64,000 bases of DNA from JBHJGP01 sp050331695 (GTDB taxonomy: Bacteria > Pseudomonadota > Alphaproteobacteria > Geminicoccales > Geminicoccaceae): positions 248,001-312,000 of the forward strand of contig JBHJGP010000012.1 in assembly GCA_050331695.1 (NCBI GenBank), read 5' to 3'. Positions 51,241 through 60,315 of this stretch are shown one piece after another. Positions within the stretch are counted from its first letter, which is position 1. Every line of letters begins with the position of its first letter. The notes beneath the pieces were generated by a model, which saw only the letters and a list, made by a program, of their open reading frames with translations, was not told the DNA's origin and did not search any database. A program made the position numbers and the translations under genes.

Positions 51241-52941
51241 ATGATGACCGTCGTTTCTGCGCCAGCACCACCAGCGATCTTCGATCTCGGCGATCCCCGG
51301 CTCGACGCCTTGTTCGCCGAGCTGATCGCCTCCGGCGCCGCCGACGAGCAGGATCTGTTGAGAGCGGTGAAGGCGAGCCGGCAAACGGACGGCCGAGCCG
51401 ACCTGGCGCTGATCAGCCTCGGCATTCTGAGCGAAGAGAGGCTGGCCGAGGCTTGGGCGGGCGCGCTGGGCTGGCCCTACCTGTCCGGCTCGGATTTGCT
51501 GGAAGAGCTGGTGATGCCGGCCGCCATCAAGCTCGGCTTTCTTCGCCGCGGCGGCATGTGCATTCTGCCCGGGGACGACGGCACGAACCTGCTCGTGGTT
51601 TCCGACCCCTTGAACGAGACGGCGATCACGAGCGTTCGTTTTGCGCTGGCTGAGCAGATGGCCATGGCCATCGCCGCCCCTTCGACAATCGAGCGGGCTC
51701 TCAAAGCCGTCGAGGACCCGTTGACAGCCGTGGCGCCTGTCGAGCGGGACCATGAGGACGACGTCGCCAGGTTGCGGGACCAGGCAAGCGACGCCCCGGT
51801 CATCCGCTGGGTCGACCGCCTGATCGCCGATGCGGTGGAGCGAGGCGCTTCCGACATCCATCTCGAGCCGGAAGACCGGCAAGTCGGTCTGAGGTTGCGG
51901 GTCGATGGCCGCCTGCAGGCCCTGGAACCGGTGACACCGAGCATGGCCGCGGCAGCCACGTCGCGGATCAAGATCCTGGGCCGGCTCGATATCGCCGAGC
52001 GTCGCCTGCCCCAGGATGGCCGTTGCAGCGTCAACGTCCGGGGGAGGCCGATCGATCTTCGCATCGCCACGGCGCCAACCAGCCACGGTGAGGCGGTGGT
52101 TCTGCGCATTCTGGACAAGAACCGGGCGCTCCTCGATCTGGAAGCGCTCGGCTACACCGCCGAAGCGCAGGCGTGCGCCAGGGCCCTTCTGACAAAACCC
52201 AACGGCATCATCCTGGTGACCGGACCCACCGGCGCCGGCAAGACGACCACGCTCTACGCCGCTCTCGACCAGTTGCGGGGCTCGGACCGCAAGCTGATTT
52301 CGGTGGAAGATCCAATCGAATATGAGCTTACCGGTATCTCTCAGATCCAGGCGCAACCGGGCATCGGGCTCACCTTCGCCGCCGCGCTCCGCTCGATCCT
52401 CCGCCATGATCCGGACATCGTCATGGTCGGCGAAATCCGCGACCGGGAGACGGCGGAGGTCGCGATCGAGGCGGCGCTCACGGGGCATCTGGTCCTGAGC
52501 ACCCTGCACACCAACAATGCCGCCGCCGCGCTCACCCGATTGGCCGAGATGGGGCTTCCGGCCTATCTGCTGGCGGCGGCCATGCGCGGGATCATCGCCC
52601 AGCGATTGCTGAGACGGGTTTGCCGTAACTGCGTGACGCCGGCGCCGCCCGGCGAAGCGTTGGCTGAGCGGCTGGGTCTCGACCAGACCGCCGGTTTCAG
52701 CACCGGTTCGGGATGTCGTTCCTGCCAGCGGACCGGCTTTCGTGGACGGATCGCGGCCGCCGAAATCCTCGAGGTGACCGAGGCTATTCAGTCCCTGGTC
52801 CTGGCCGGCGCCAGCGAAATGCGGATCCGTCAGGCGGCCGTGGATGACGGCATGGTGCCGCTCTTCGGGGACGCCCTGGCCAAGGCTCAAGCCGGACTGA
52901 CCACGATCGAGGAAGCTCTCACCCTGGCGGAGCGTATCTGA
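51241..52941 (+). CDS. gspE: Type II secretion ATPase GspE
   Basis: 566 residues. N1/N2 domains occupy about 1-190. Walker A VTGPTGAGKTTTLYAALDQL, Asp box SVEDPIEYEL, Walker B SILRHDPDIVMVGEIRD and His box TGHLVLSTLHTN are all complete. A zinc-binding region follows (VCRNC ... GCRSC, a four-Cys set). It powers pseudopilus assembly from the cytoplasmic side. Start taken at the ATG-ATG pair at 51241 rather than at a TTG/ATG 36 bp earlier. It is 3 bp before gspF. Confidence 0.92.
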   Translation: MMTVVSAPAPPAIFDLGDPRLDALFAELIASGAADEQDLLRAVKASRQTDGRADLALISLGILSEERLAEAWAGALGWPYLSGSDLLEELVMPAAIKLGFLRRGGMCILPGDDGTNLLVVSDPLNETAITSVRFALAEQMAMAIAAPSTIERALKAVEDPLTAVAPVERDHEDDVARLRDQASDAPVIRWVDRLIADAVERGASDIHLEPEDRQVGLRLRVDGRLQALEPVTPSMAAAATSRIKILGRLDIAERRLPQDGRCSVNVRGRPIDLRIATAPTSHGEAVVLRILDKNRALLDLEALGYTAEAQACARALLTKPNGIILVTGPTGAGKTTTLYAALDQLRGSDRKLISVEDPIEYELTGISQIQAQPGIGLTFAAALRSILRHDPDIVMVGEIRDRETAEVAIEAALTGHLVLSTLHTNNAAAALTRLAEMGLPAYLLAAAMRGIIAQRLLRRVCRNCVTPAPPGEALAERLGLDQTAGFSTGSGCRSCQRTGFRGRIAAAEILEVTEAIQSLVLAGASEMRIRQAAVDDGMVPLFGDALAKAQAGLTTIEEALTLAERI

Positions 52942-52944
52942 GCC

Positions 52945-54147
52945 ATGGCCGTATGGACCTATCGGGCGGCTGCCAGCGACGGCCGGATAGTGGAAGGCCG
53001 GCTCGAGGCGAACGATCGATCCGAGGCGCTGAACCGCCTCCAGAGCAAAAACGGCATCATCTTTCACCTGGCCGAAGCGGGTGACGGATCCGCGCCTCCA
53101 CAAGGCGGGACCAAGCTTTCAAGGCCTGAGCTCATCACCTTGAGCGAAGAGCTGGGCGCGTTGTTGGAAGCTCAGTTGCCGCTGGATGAAGCCCTCTCGA
53201 CCCTGATCGCATCCACCCGCCGTCAATCCGCCCGCCGGGCGCTCATCCAGGTGAGCGAAGCCATTGCCGGCGGGTCGACGCTATCGGACGCCATGGCGGG
53301 CGCGGTCAAAAATCTGCCGGGCGCGGCAGCCGGGCTGATCCGCGCCGGCGAATTGGAGGGAGATTTGGGAAGCGCCTTCGCCCGGCTCGCAAGCCTGCTG
53401 CACCGCCAGCGAAACTTGCAAAAGTCGATCGGCGGAGCGTTGATTTATCCGGCGATCCTTTTGGCGATGACCGTGGCATCGCTGGCGATGATCCTGCTCG
53501 CCGTCGTGCCCAATCTGGAGCCCTTGTTCCTGGGCGCCGGGGACGCCATGCCCCTGTCGGCATCGGTTCTGCTCAGCTCGTCAGCCTTTCTACGCGAGCA
53601 GGGTGCCCTTCTGTGCCTGGTCCTCGCAATGGTGGTCGGAACGGGTATGACCTTCGCTCGCCGACCTGAAGCCCGCACCTTCCTCGAGCGGCGTTTGCTG
53701 GCGCTGCCGGTGGTGGGCGATCTGATCCGAGCCATGGAGGCGTCGATGGCTCTGCGCCTTGTCAGTGCGCTCATCTCGAGTGGGGCGCCGCTTCCCGACG
53801 CGCTCGATCGGGCGGCGGGAGCCATGGGCACGAGAGCCTTCGCCACCGGCTTGGCGGCGATATCCAACGATCTCCGTCAGGGCGGCGTTCTACCCACCCT
53901 CGTCGCGAAAGAACGCGTATTCCCGCCGGCAGCGGCGCGCATGGCGGCCGTGGGTGTTCGAACGGGGCGCCTGGCGCCCATGCTCCTGGCCGCGGCCGAG
54001 ACGATCGAAAGGGACGGGGATGGTCTCGCGAAGAAGATCACGACGGTCCTGCCGCCGGCCCTGACCCTCGCCATGGGAGGTCTGATCGCCGCCGTCGTCC
54101 TGTCGATCCTCACCGCCATCATGAGCGTCAATGAGCTTGCGATCTGA
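52945..54147 (+). CDS. gspF: Type II secretion inner-membrane platform protein GspF
   Basis: 400 residues with two GspF domains (about 65-185 and 265-385). Each has the alpha-helical cytoplasmic bundle and hydrophobic helices (AILLAMTVASLAMILLAVVP and TLAMGGLIAAVVLSILTAIM). Motifs: SEELGALLEAQLPLDEALST and ALISSGAPLPDALDRAAGAM. It is the platform on which pseudopilins assemble. It overlaps gspH by 17 bp. Confidence 0.92.
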   Translation: MAVWTYRAAASDGRIVEGRLEANDRSEALNRLQSKNGIIFHLAEAGDGSAPPQGGTKLSRPELITLSEELGALLEAQLPLDEALSTLIASTRRQSARRALIQVSEAIAGGSTLSDAMAGAVKNLPGAAAGLIRAGELEGDLGSAFARLASLLHRQRNLQKSIGGALIYPAILLAMTVASLAMILLAVVPNLEPLFLGAGDAMPLSASVLLSSSAFLREQGALLCLVLAMVVGTGMTFARRPEARTFLERRLLALPVVGDLIRAMEASMALRLVSALISSGAPLPDALDRAAGAMGTRAFATGLAAISNDLRQGGVLPTLVAKERVFPPAAARMAAVGVRTGRLAPMLLAAAETIERDGDGLAKKITTVLPPALTLAMGGLIAAVVLSILTAIMSVNELAI

Positions 54148-54613
54148 GTGCCCGTCCCCCGGGTCCGACGGCGGCTTCTCGCTTCTGGAGATGCTGATCG
54201 TGATGGCGATCATCGCGCTCGTCGCCGGATCGATCTCGCTCGGCTTTCGCGGTGCCAGCGACGCCATGCGTATCCGTGCTGCGGCGTCCGACGTGGCTCG
54301 TGCCCTGATCGCTGCCCGAACCCAAGCCATCAGCCAGAACCGGGAAAGCCAGGTCATCATCGACACGGCCAACGCCGAACTGCGCGTGGAGCCCGGCGGA
54401 TGGGTGACTTCGCTCGTGGGTCAGAAGATATCGGTTCTGGGCGCGCGCCAGGAGCAATTGAACGAAAACAATATCGCCGTCCGCTTTTACCCAGACGGCG
54501 GGTCTACCGGCGTCCGGCTCACGCTCACCACCGGCACCAAGACCTTCGTCACCGAGGTGGATTGGCTGACCGGCCGGGTCCGGGTCGAGGAGGTGGCCGA
54601 TGGCCGGCACTGA
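54131..54613 (+). CDS. gspH: Type II secretion minor pseudopilin GspH
   Basis: 160 residues. Prepilin leader ending GG with FSLLEMLIVMAIIALVAGSI (Glu+5) and a GspH-type globular domain (ASDVARALIAARTQAISQNR, then DTANAELRVEPGG). It caps the pseudopilus with GspI-K. It overlaps gspF by 17 bp and gspI by 14 bp. Confidence 0.85.
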   Translation: MSLRSECPSPGSDGGFSLLEMLIVMAIIALVAGSISLGFRGASDAMRIRAAASDVARALIAARTQAISQNRESQVIIDTANAELRVEPGGWVTSLVGQKISVLGARQEQLNENNIAVRFYPDGGSTGVRLTLTTGTKTFVTEVDWLTGRVRVEEVADGRH

Positions 54614-54968
54614 CCGCGGCTTTACCCTTATCGAGACCCTTGTTGCCTTCGCCATCCTCGCGGCCGGGATGGTCACCATCCAACAGATCTACGCCGCCAG
54701 CTTCCGCGCCCAGGGCAGCGCCCGAAACCTCGACGAGACCCTCGCCGTCGCCCAGTCGATCCTGAGCGGCATCGACGCCACCAGAGAGACGGTCCCGCAA
54801 CAGCTCGAGGGTGAGCACGGCGACGTGTCCTGGCGCGCCTCGATCGAGTCCTTCGGGGCGCCTGCCAACGGGCTGATCCGGATCAGCGTCCGCGCCGAAG
54901 CGCCGGGCGGCCAAGAGGTTCGTCTCTCGAGCCTGAGGTATCGTGGCAGGACGGCGGCCGATCCTTGA
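54600..54968 (+). CDS. gspI: Type II secretion minor pseudopilin GspI
   Basis: 122 residues, short as usual for GspI. Leader MAGTDRG then FTLIETLVAFAILAAGMVTI with Glu+5. The globular part (ETLAVAQSILSGIDA) keeps the helix typical of the family. It starts the GspI-J-K tip complex. It overlaps gspH by 14 bp and gspJ by 4 bp. Confidence 0.85.
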   Translation: MAGTDRGFTLIETLVAFAILAAGMVTIQQIYAASFRAQGSARNLDETLAVAQSILSGIDATRETVPQQLEGEHGDVSWRASIESFGAPANGLIRISVRAEAPGGQEVRLSSLRYRGRTAADP

Positions 54969-55546
54969 GACCCCGCCAACCTGATGCCGGCTTCTCGCTG
55001 GTCGAGGTCCTGGTCGCGATCTCGATCCTGGCGCTCATCACCGGCATGGCCTTCGGTTCGCTCAGTTTCGGCGCCCGGGTTTGGGAACGCGGCAACGATA
55101 GCGCCGTCACCGAGCAGCCCCTGATACGCGATGCGATCAGGACCTGGTTCGAAAGCGCTTGGCTCCATCCGATCCCGGCCGAAGATGGGTCGGCGGTGGT
55201 GCCCTTCAGCGGCGATCACCGGTCCGTCGTCCTGGTCCGTTCCGAGACCCGACGGTTGGAGCCGGGCGGTTTCTTTCGCTACCGGCTTTGGGCTGAGCAA
55301 CGTGACACCGGCTTGGCCGTGCTTGTCGCCCGCACAGCGGTTGCCGAGCCGCTTGAAACCGAAGCGGTCGAGAACCAGCCGCGGGTCTTGTTTGAGGGGG
55401 CCTCACGCGTCGCCTTTTCCTACCTCGGAGAGGGCGGCTGGACCTCTAGCTGGCCCTCGGCCGAGAGGGCACCGGTCGCAATTCGTCTGGAGACGGTGGT
55501 CGACGGACGAAGCCGGTCGATGATCGTAGCCCCAGGCAGCCGATGA
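54965..55546 (+). CDS. gspJ: Type II secretion minor pseudopilin GspJ
   Basis: 193 residues. TTG start overlapping the gspI stop (TTGA). The prepilin N-terminus is DAGFSLVEVLVAISILALIT with Glu+5, and the GspJ domain follows, including PEDGSAVVPFSGDHRSVVLV-like blocks. It partners with GspI and GspK at the pseudopilus tip. It overlaps gspK by 4 bp. Confidence 0.82.
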   Translation: MRPRQPDAGFSLVEVLVAISILALITGMAFGSLSFGARVWERGNDSAVTEQPLIRDAIRTWFESAWLHPIPAEDGSAVVPFSGDHRSVVLVRSETRRLEPGGFFRYRLWAEQRDTGLAVLVARTAVAEPLETEAVENQPRVLFEGASRVAFSYLGEGGWTSSWPSAERAPVAIRLETVVDGRSRSMIVAPGSR

Positions 55547-56397
55547 CGATGCGCCGGCAAAGAGATCGGGCGTTCGCCCTAATCACCGTCATGTGGGTCC
55601 TCCTGCTCCTGGGGTTGGCGGCCGGTCTCTATGGTCAGCGGGTCCGGGCCCAGGTTCTGACAACCGTCAACAGGCTGGATATCGTGCAGGCGCGCCTCGC
55701 GGCCGATGCCGGCGTGGCGATCGCGCTTTCGATGCTGACCCGGGCCCGGGAAGGCAGTTCACCCATGCCGACCGGCGTCGCCTGCTCTATCGACGGGATC
55801 CGGCTTCGTCTGTCGATCCAGGACGAACACGGCAAGATTGATCTGAACACAGCGTCGGAGACTATTTTGACCGAGGTTTTCGCTGGAGCAGGGCTTGCCC
55901 CGGCGACGGCCGGAGACATCGCACGGAAGATGGCAGCGCGGCCGTCACCTTTCCGCTCGCTCGATCAGTTGGACCGCGTGGCCGGACTGCCTTGGCGGGT
56001 GGCCGATCGGGCGAAGCCGGCTCTCACCGTGTGGACGGGCCGGCCCGGGATTGATCCAGAGACGGCCCACCCTCAAGCTCTGGCCGCGGTCGAGAGAGCG
56101 GTCGGACTGGCAGGGGACCAGGCAAGCGGACGGGAACTGGCGCAGCTATTCGTTCGTGCCCTCTACAGCCAATCGCCGCGCCGCGACTACCAAGTGGTGG
56201 TGGAGACCAGAAGCCAGGAGGGCGCCGTCTTCGTCCGCGAAGCCGTTGTTCGTCTGGCGACAAAGCCAGGAGGTGAGCCTCGCATTCTTACCTGGAGAAG
56301 AGGGTCTCCTCGATCCGCCGCCACAGATGAACCGGCGGGTCGATCGCGGGTTCCTTGCGCCACGGTGCTTGAGGAAGGCGAGGCAGGCCGGACGTGA
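55543..56397 (+). CDS. gspK: Type II secretion minor pseudopilin GspK
   Basis: 284 residues. N-terminus RAFALITVMWVLLLLGLAAG lacks Glu+5, as expected for GspK alone among pseudopilins. The SAM-like/helix-hairpin insert (DEHGKIDLNTASETILTEVF, then SPFRSLDQLDRVAGLPW) is present. The usual end of the fold is about GEPRILTWRRG. The last 37 codons (after 56295) are low-quality and overlap an opposing open frame, so the natural C-terminus may have been extended. It caps the pseudopilus. Confidence 0.83.
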   Translation: MTMRRQRDRAFALITVMWVLLLLGLAAGLYGQRVRAQVLTTVNRLDIVQARLAADAGVAIALSMLTRAREGSSPMPTGVACSIDGIRLRLSIQDEHGKIDLNTASETILTEVFAGAGLAPATAGDIARKMAARPSPFRSLDQLDRVAGLPWRVADRAKPALTVWTGRPGIDPETAHPQALAAVERAVGLAGDQASGRELAQLFVRALYSQSPRRDYQVVVETRSQEGAVFVREAVVRLATKPGGEPRILTWRRGSPRSAATDEPAGRSRVPCATVLEEGEAGRT

Positions 56398-56758
56398 GCA
56401 GGTTGACCAAACGCTTGGCGAAAAGAGTGCGGCCTGGCGCGCCAGCCAGGCGCCCCAGGCAGAAGCTCAACCGAACGAAAACAATACCCAACGTCTGACT
56501 GCCCTGCCTTTCGTTTATCGGGACGACGGGATCGGCGTGAAAACGCGCCATCAACGGATGAAACGGCTGCCGGGCGCTCGACGGTTGCGCGCAACCTGAT
56601 TTTCGAGCGGCTCTAGGAAGGCCTCGGCGAACCAACGGACGGCGCTCGCGGCCCTGACAAATAGTTGGAGAATTCCTGTTGGATAACGGAACCCCCCACT
56701 CAACGTGTCGTTGGACCCGTCTATGCGGCAATAAAATGACAAACGAAGGGGGAGGCGC
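56398..56758. other. 361-bp gap after the T2SS genes
   Basis: No supported gene. A minus-strand frame from about 56782 to 56288 reaches into gspK and ends DPPVHLWRRIEETLFSR, which looks protein-like, but its first half does not. It may be a remnant. The 56650-56750 part is AT-richer and presumably holds the symporter promoter. Confidence 0.45.
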
Positions 56759-58348
56759 ATGCCGGGACAGTTCGAGGTCCACTCGATCGATATCGGAATC
56801 CTGGTTGCCTATCTGCTGGTCAGCCGGTTTCTTGCGATCTGGCTGGTGCGCGGGAAATCTGGTGATACTGCCGGCTTTTTCCTCGGCGGCCGAAACTTCA
56901 TCTGGCCACTGATTGGTTTCTCCCTTTTCGCGACCAATATGTCGGGCGCCTCATTCGTCGGCCTCGCCGGCGCCGGCTACAATTCCGGTATCTCGGTCTT
57001 CTCCTACGAGTGGATGGCCGCGATCATCCTGGTCATCTTCATTTTCTTCATTCTGCCGTTTTACATCCGCAGCGAAGTGTTCACGCTGCCGGAATTCCTC
57101 GAGCGACGGTTCGACCGGCGATCCCGCTACCTGCTTGCCGGCCTGCTCCTGTTTCTCAACATGTTTCTCGACTGCGCCGGTGCGCTCTATGCCGGCGGGC
57201 TCGTGGTCCAGACCCTGTTTCCCGACATGCCGCTCTGGGTCGGCGTGCTTGGTCTGGCCGTTCTGGCCGCAATCCTATCGGTGACCGGGGGTCTCGGCGC
57301 CGTCGTCCTCTCCGACACGATCCAGGCGGTCGTGTTGATCATCGGCGGCACGATCATCTTCTTCGCGGCATGGGCCGCGATCCCTTCCTGGGACGCCGTT
57401 CGGGAGGCCGCGCCCGACGGCGCGCTCTCGATCATCCAGCCGATCGACGACCCGGCACTGCCCTGGCCGGGCCTGATCACGGGCGTCTTGATCATCGGCA
57501 TCTACTTCTGGACGTCGAACCAGTTGATCGTCCAGCGGACGCTGGGCGCCAAGAACATCGATCATGGCCGCTGGGGCTCGATTTTCGCAGGCTTTTTAAA
57601 GCTTCCGATCCTGTTCATCATGATCATGCCGGGCGTCATGGCCGTGGTCCTCTATCCGGACCTCAGGACGCCGGATCTGGCCTTCCCCACCCTCGCCTTC
57701 GATCTTCTGCCGATCGGCATTCGGGGCCTGATCCTCGCCGCTCTGGTCGCAGCGATCACGTCGACGGTGGATTCCATCCTCAACTCCGCCTCGACCATGG
57801 TGACGATGGATTTCGTCAGGCCGCTTCGACCCAACACCAGCGACAAGACCCTGGTCCTGATCGGCAGGATCACAACCGTGATCGTGACAGCGGTCGCTGT
57901 GCTCTGGTCACCGCAGATCCAGCATTTCCCGTCGCTCTGGCAGTATCTCCAGTCGGTGCTGTCCTACGTTACGCCGCCGGTGGTCGCCGTCTTCCTGGTC
58001 GGCATTTTCTGGCCCCGGGCCAATGCCAACGCCGCATTCACCACGCTCGTCATCGGCATCTTGGGCGGCCTTACCGGCTTCGTGCTGATCGAAGTCATGC
58101 AGCTCGTGCCGATCCATTTCCTCTACGCCGCCGGCATTTCCTTCGCCGCCAGCGTGACCCTGATCTTCGTCGTCAGTCTCGCGGGTACGCGGCCCGCGCC
58201 GGAAAAGGTCGAAGACATGATCTGGACGCCGGCGATCTGGCGGGCTGAGAGCCGGGAGCTCGAAGGCAAACCCTGGTATTACAACTATCGCTATCTCTCG
58301 GTGCTGCTTCTCTTGACCACCGCCGTCGTGGTCGGATCTTTCTGGTGA
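56759..58348 (+). CDS. Sodium:solute symporter (SSS family)
   Basis: 529 residues with about 14 hydrophobic segments. Family features: GDTAGFFLGGRNFIWPLIGF near the start, FATNMSGASFVGLAGAGYN, TGGLGAVVLSDTIQAVVLII, TSNQLIVQRTLGAKNIDHGR, and AAITSTVDSILNSASTMVTM at the sodium-binding region. It is of the sodium/glucose (SGLT-like) branch, importing a sugar or related solute with Na+. ATG 56759 after GGGGGAGGC. The gene ends 14 bp before the ATG of a binding-protein gene. Confidence 0.9.
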   Translation: MPGQFEVHSIDIGILVAYLLVSRFLAIWLVRGKSGDTAGFFLGGRNFIWPLIGFSLFATNMSGASFVGLAGAGYNSGISVFSYEWMAAIILVIFIFFILPFYIRSEVFTLPEFLERRFDRRSRYLLAGLLLFLNMFLDCAGALYAGGLVVQTLFPDMPLWVGVLGLAVLAAILSVTGGLGAVVLSDTIQAVVLIIGGTIIFFAAWAAIPSWDAVREAAPDGALSIIQPIDDPALPWPGLITGVLIIGIYFWTSNQLIVQRTLGAKNIDHGRWGSIFAGFLKLPILFIMIMPGVMAVVLYPDLRTPDLAFPTLAFDLLPIGIRGLILAALVAAITSTVDSILNSASTMVTMDFVRPLRPNTSDKTLVLIGRITTVIVTAVAVLWSPQIQHFPSLWQYLQSVLSYVTPPVVAVFLVGIFWPRANANAAFTTLVIGILGGLTGFVLIEVMQLVPIHFLYAAGISFAASVTLIFVVSLAGTRPAPEKVEDMIWTPAIWRAESRELEGKPWYYNYRYLSVLLLLTTAVVVGSFW

Positions 58349-58362
58349 ACGGAGGCGAGAAC

Positions 58363-59709
58363 ATGCTGAAACCCAAGCTGCTTGACCGTCGCCGGCTATT
58401 GGCAGCCACCGCCGCCGGCCTCGTCGCAAGTCCGTTCGCCGTGCGCCGGTCGGGGGCTCAGAACGGGCCGACGGAACTGACCTTCGCCTTCGCCGAAGAC
58501 GAGTCCGGTGCGATCCAGAGCCTGATCGACAATTTCAACACGGAGCATGAGGGTCGGATCCGCGTGAGCTGGCAGAAGGCACCGGAACAGAGCGATGCCT
58601 TTTTCCGATTGCTGCAGTCAGACTTCGAAGCCGGCTCCGACGAAATCGACGTGTTCGGCGCTGACGTCATCTGGACGGCCGAGTTCGCGTCGAAGCGCTG
58701 GATCCAGGACCTGTCCCGGCGGATCTACGCCGACCTCTCCACCGATACGATCATCGGCGCGGCCCTCAATTCGGTGGTCTACCGCAATCGGCTTTGGGCG
58801 GTGCCCTGGTATACCGATGCGGGCATGCTGTTCTATCGCCGCGATCTGTTGGACGAGGCTGGGATCAGCGAACCGCCGGCAACCTGGGACGAATTGGCTG
58901 AAATCGCCAATCGGGTCAGAGACGCCACCGGCACCGCCCACGGCCTGGTCTTCCAAGGCGACCGCTATGAGGGCGGGGTCACCAATGCGCTCGAATTCAT
59001 CTGGTCGGCGGGCGGCCGGGCCTGGACCCCGCAAAGCGAGGTCGCAGGTGCGTTCGGCGCCCGGGTCTCCGAGCCCAATGTGGTGGTCCTCAACTCCAGA
59101 GCGTCGGTGGCCGGCTTCGCCAAAGCCCGGGAACTCGTCGAGACGGGCGTGGCGCCGGAGGACGTAGCGACCTTCGACGAACGCGACGCGCTCGCCGTGT
59201 TCGCCGCCGGCGATGCCGTCTTCATGCGTAACTGGCCGTTCGCCTACGGTCTCCTCGGCTCCGAAGAGTTCGGTCCGGTCACCCAGGATCAGGTCGGCAT
59301 CGCGCCGATCCCGACCTTGCGTGAGGGCGCCCGGTCCTACAGCTGCCTCGGCGGCTGGAACCTGGCGGTCAACGCCCGCTCGACCAAAGTCGAGGAAGCT
59401 TGGACCTTCATTCGCTGGGCAACCGAGACCGAACGCCAGCGGGCCATGGCCGAGACCGGTGGCTTTTTGCCGGTCAGCGACGAACTCTACGACGACCAGG
59501 CGCTGACCGAGACCGTTCCGGTGATGGCGCTGGGCCGGGACGCCGTGCGCTCGTCCCGTGCCAGGCCCATTTCGACGATCTACTCGCGCCTGTCACCGCG
59601 ATTGGCGATCGCCTTCAACCGGGTGCTGACGGGCGAAGTCGAGCCCCTGGAAACCATCCGGCGCACCGAAGACGAGTTGCAGAGGATCATCAACCGAAGC
59701 AGTGGTTGA
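58363..59709 (+). CDS. ABC-type extracellular solute-binding protein (family 1), Tat signal
   Basis: 448 residues from ATG 58363 (GGAGGCGAG upstream). N-terminal LLDRRRLLAATAAGLVASPF is a twin-arginine signal. The mature part is a family 1 SBP: ELTFAFAEDESGAIQSLIDN, NSVVYRNRLWAVPWYTDAGM, LFYRRDLLDEAGISEPPATW, FAAGDAVFMRNWPFAY and GGWNLAVNARSTKVEEAWTF, as in trehalose/maltose or multiple-sugar binding proteins. No ABC permease or ATPase is near; instead it follows the SSS symporter by 14 bp. It might feed a distant ABC system or serve the symporter. Confidence 0.87.
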   Translation: MLKPKLLDRRRLLAATAAGLVASPFAVRRSGAQNGPTELTFAFAEDESGAIQSLIDNFNTEHEGRIRVSWQKAPEQSDAFFRLLQSDFEAGSDEIDVFGADVIWTAEFASKRWIQDLSRRIYADLSTDTIIGAALNSVVYRNRLWAVPWYTDAGMLFYRRDLLDEAGISEPPATWDELAEIANRVRDATGTAHGLVFQGDRYEGGVTNALEFIWSAGGRAWTPQSEVAGAFGARVSEPNVVVLNSRASVAGFAKARELVETGVAPEDVATFDERDALAVFAAGDAVFMRNWPFAYGLLGSEEFGPVTQDQVGIAPIPTLREGARSYSCLGGWNLAVNARSTKVEEAWTFIRWATETERQRAMAETGGFLPVSDELYDDQALTETVPVMALGRDAVRSSRARPISTIYSRLSPRLAIAFNRVLTGEVEPLETIRRTEDELQRIINRSSG

Positions 59710-59729
59710 ACGCCGCGAGAGGACGCCCC

Positions 59730-60179
59730 ATGACCCAAACGACCTTGCCCACCAAGATCCTGGTCGCCAGTGACGGCTCGCCGCCGTCCCGGGCGGCGGT
59801 CGAGATGGCCGTCGACCTGGCGAAGACGACCAGGGCCGAGCTTCACCTGGTCCATGTCGCCCTGGTCTCTCGCTACATCTATCCAGACGTGCTCTCGGAT
59901 GCCCAGATCGACCGGATCAAGGCCGATGCCCAGGCGCGGCTCGACGCCGAGACAGCGCATGCCAAATCGCTCGGCGGCGACATCAAGCTCAGCCATCTGC
60001 GTCTCGGCAGTTCCGACGCCGAGATCTTGAATCTGGCGGAGGAGCTTGCGGTAGGCATGATCGTTATCGGCAACCGAACTGGCGACGCGATCAGCCGCAT
60101 TCTCCTCGGCGACGATGCCGAAAGCATCGTTCGCCATGCCCATTGCGCGGTCTTGGTCGTCCGGGAACCGGGCAGCTGA
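59730..60179 (+). CDS. Universal stress protein (UspA family)
   Basis: 149-residue UspA domain: KILVASDGSPPSRAAVEMAV at the N-terminus, and the ATP-binding G-2x-G-9x-G(S/T)-like end VIGNRTGDAISRILLGDDAE, then SIVRHAHCAVLVVRE. It is usually a nucleotide-binding stress protein. ATG 59730 after AGAGGACG, 20 bp after the binding-protein stop, so probably in the same operon. No EcfG motif is seen before it. Confidence 0.85.
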   Translation: MTQTTLPTKILVASDGSPPSRAAVEMAVDLAKTTRAELHLVHVALVSRYIYPDVLSDAQIDRIKADAQARLDAETAHAKSLGGDIKLSHLRLGSSDAEILNLAEELAVGMIVIGNRTGDAISRILLGDDAESIVRHAHCAVLVVREPGS

Positions 60180-60315
60180 TCGGGAGGCGCCCGTCAGCAA
60201 AAGACACCGCCCCGGCGCCCGGCGATCAAGAGGCCGAAGCCTTCGCGCCCTTCTGTTCCGCCCTTCGCATCGCCCTCCGAACGGGCTAGCAAAGACGAAG
60301 CAAAGGGAGGGACGG

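Noticed and set aside
56288..56782. Minus-strand frame over the end of gspK
   Set aside because: Its last 60 residues look protein-like (ending WRRIEETLFSR), but the first half does not, there is no ribosome site, and no family is recognised. Kept only as a possible remnant.
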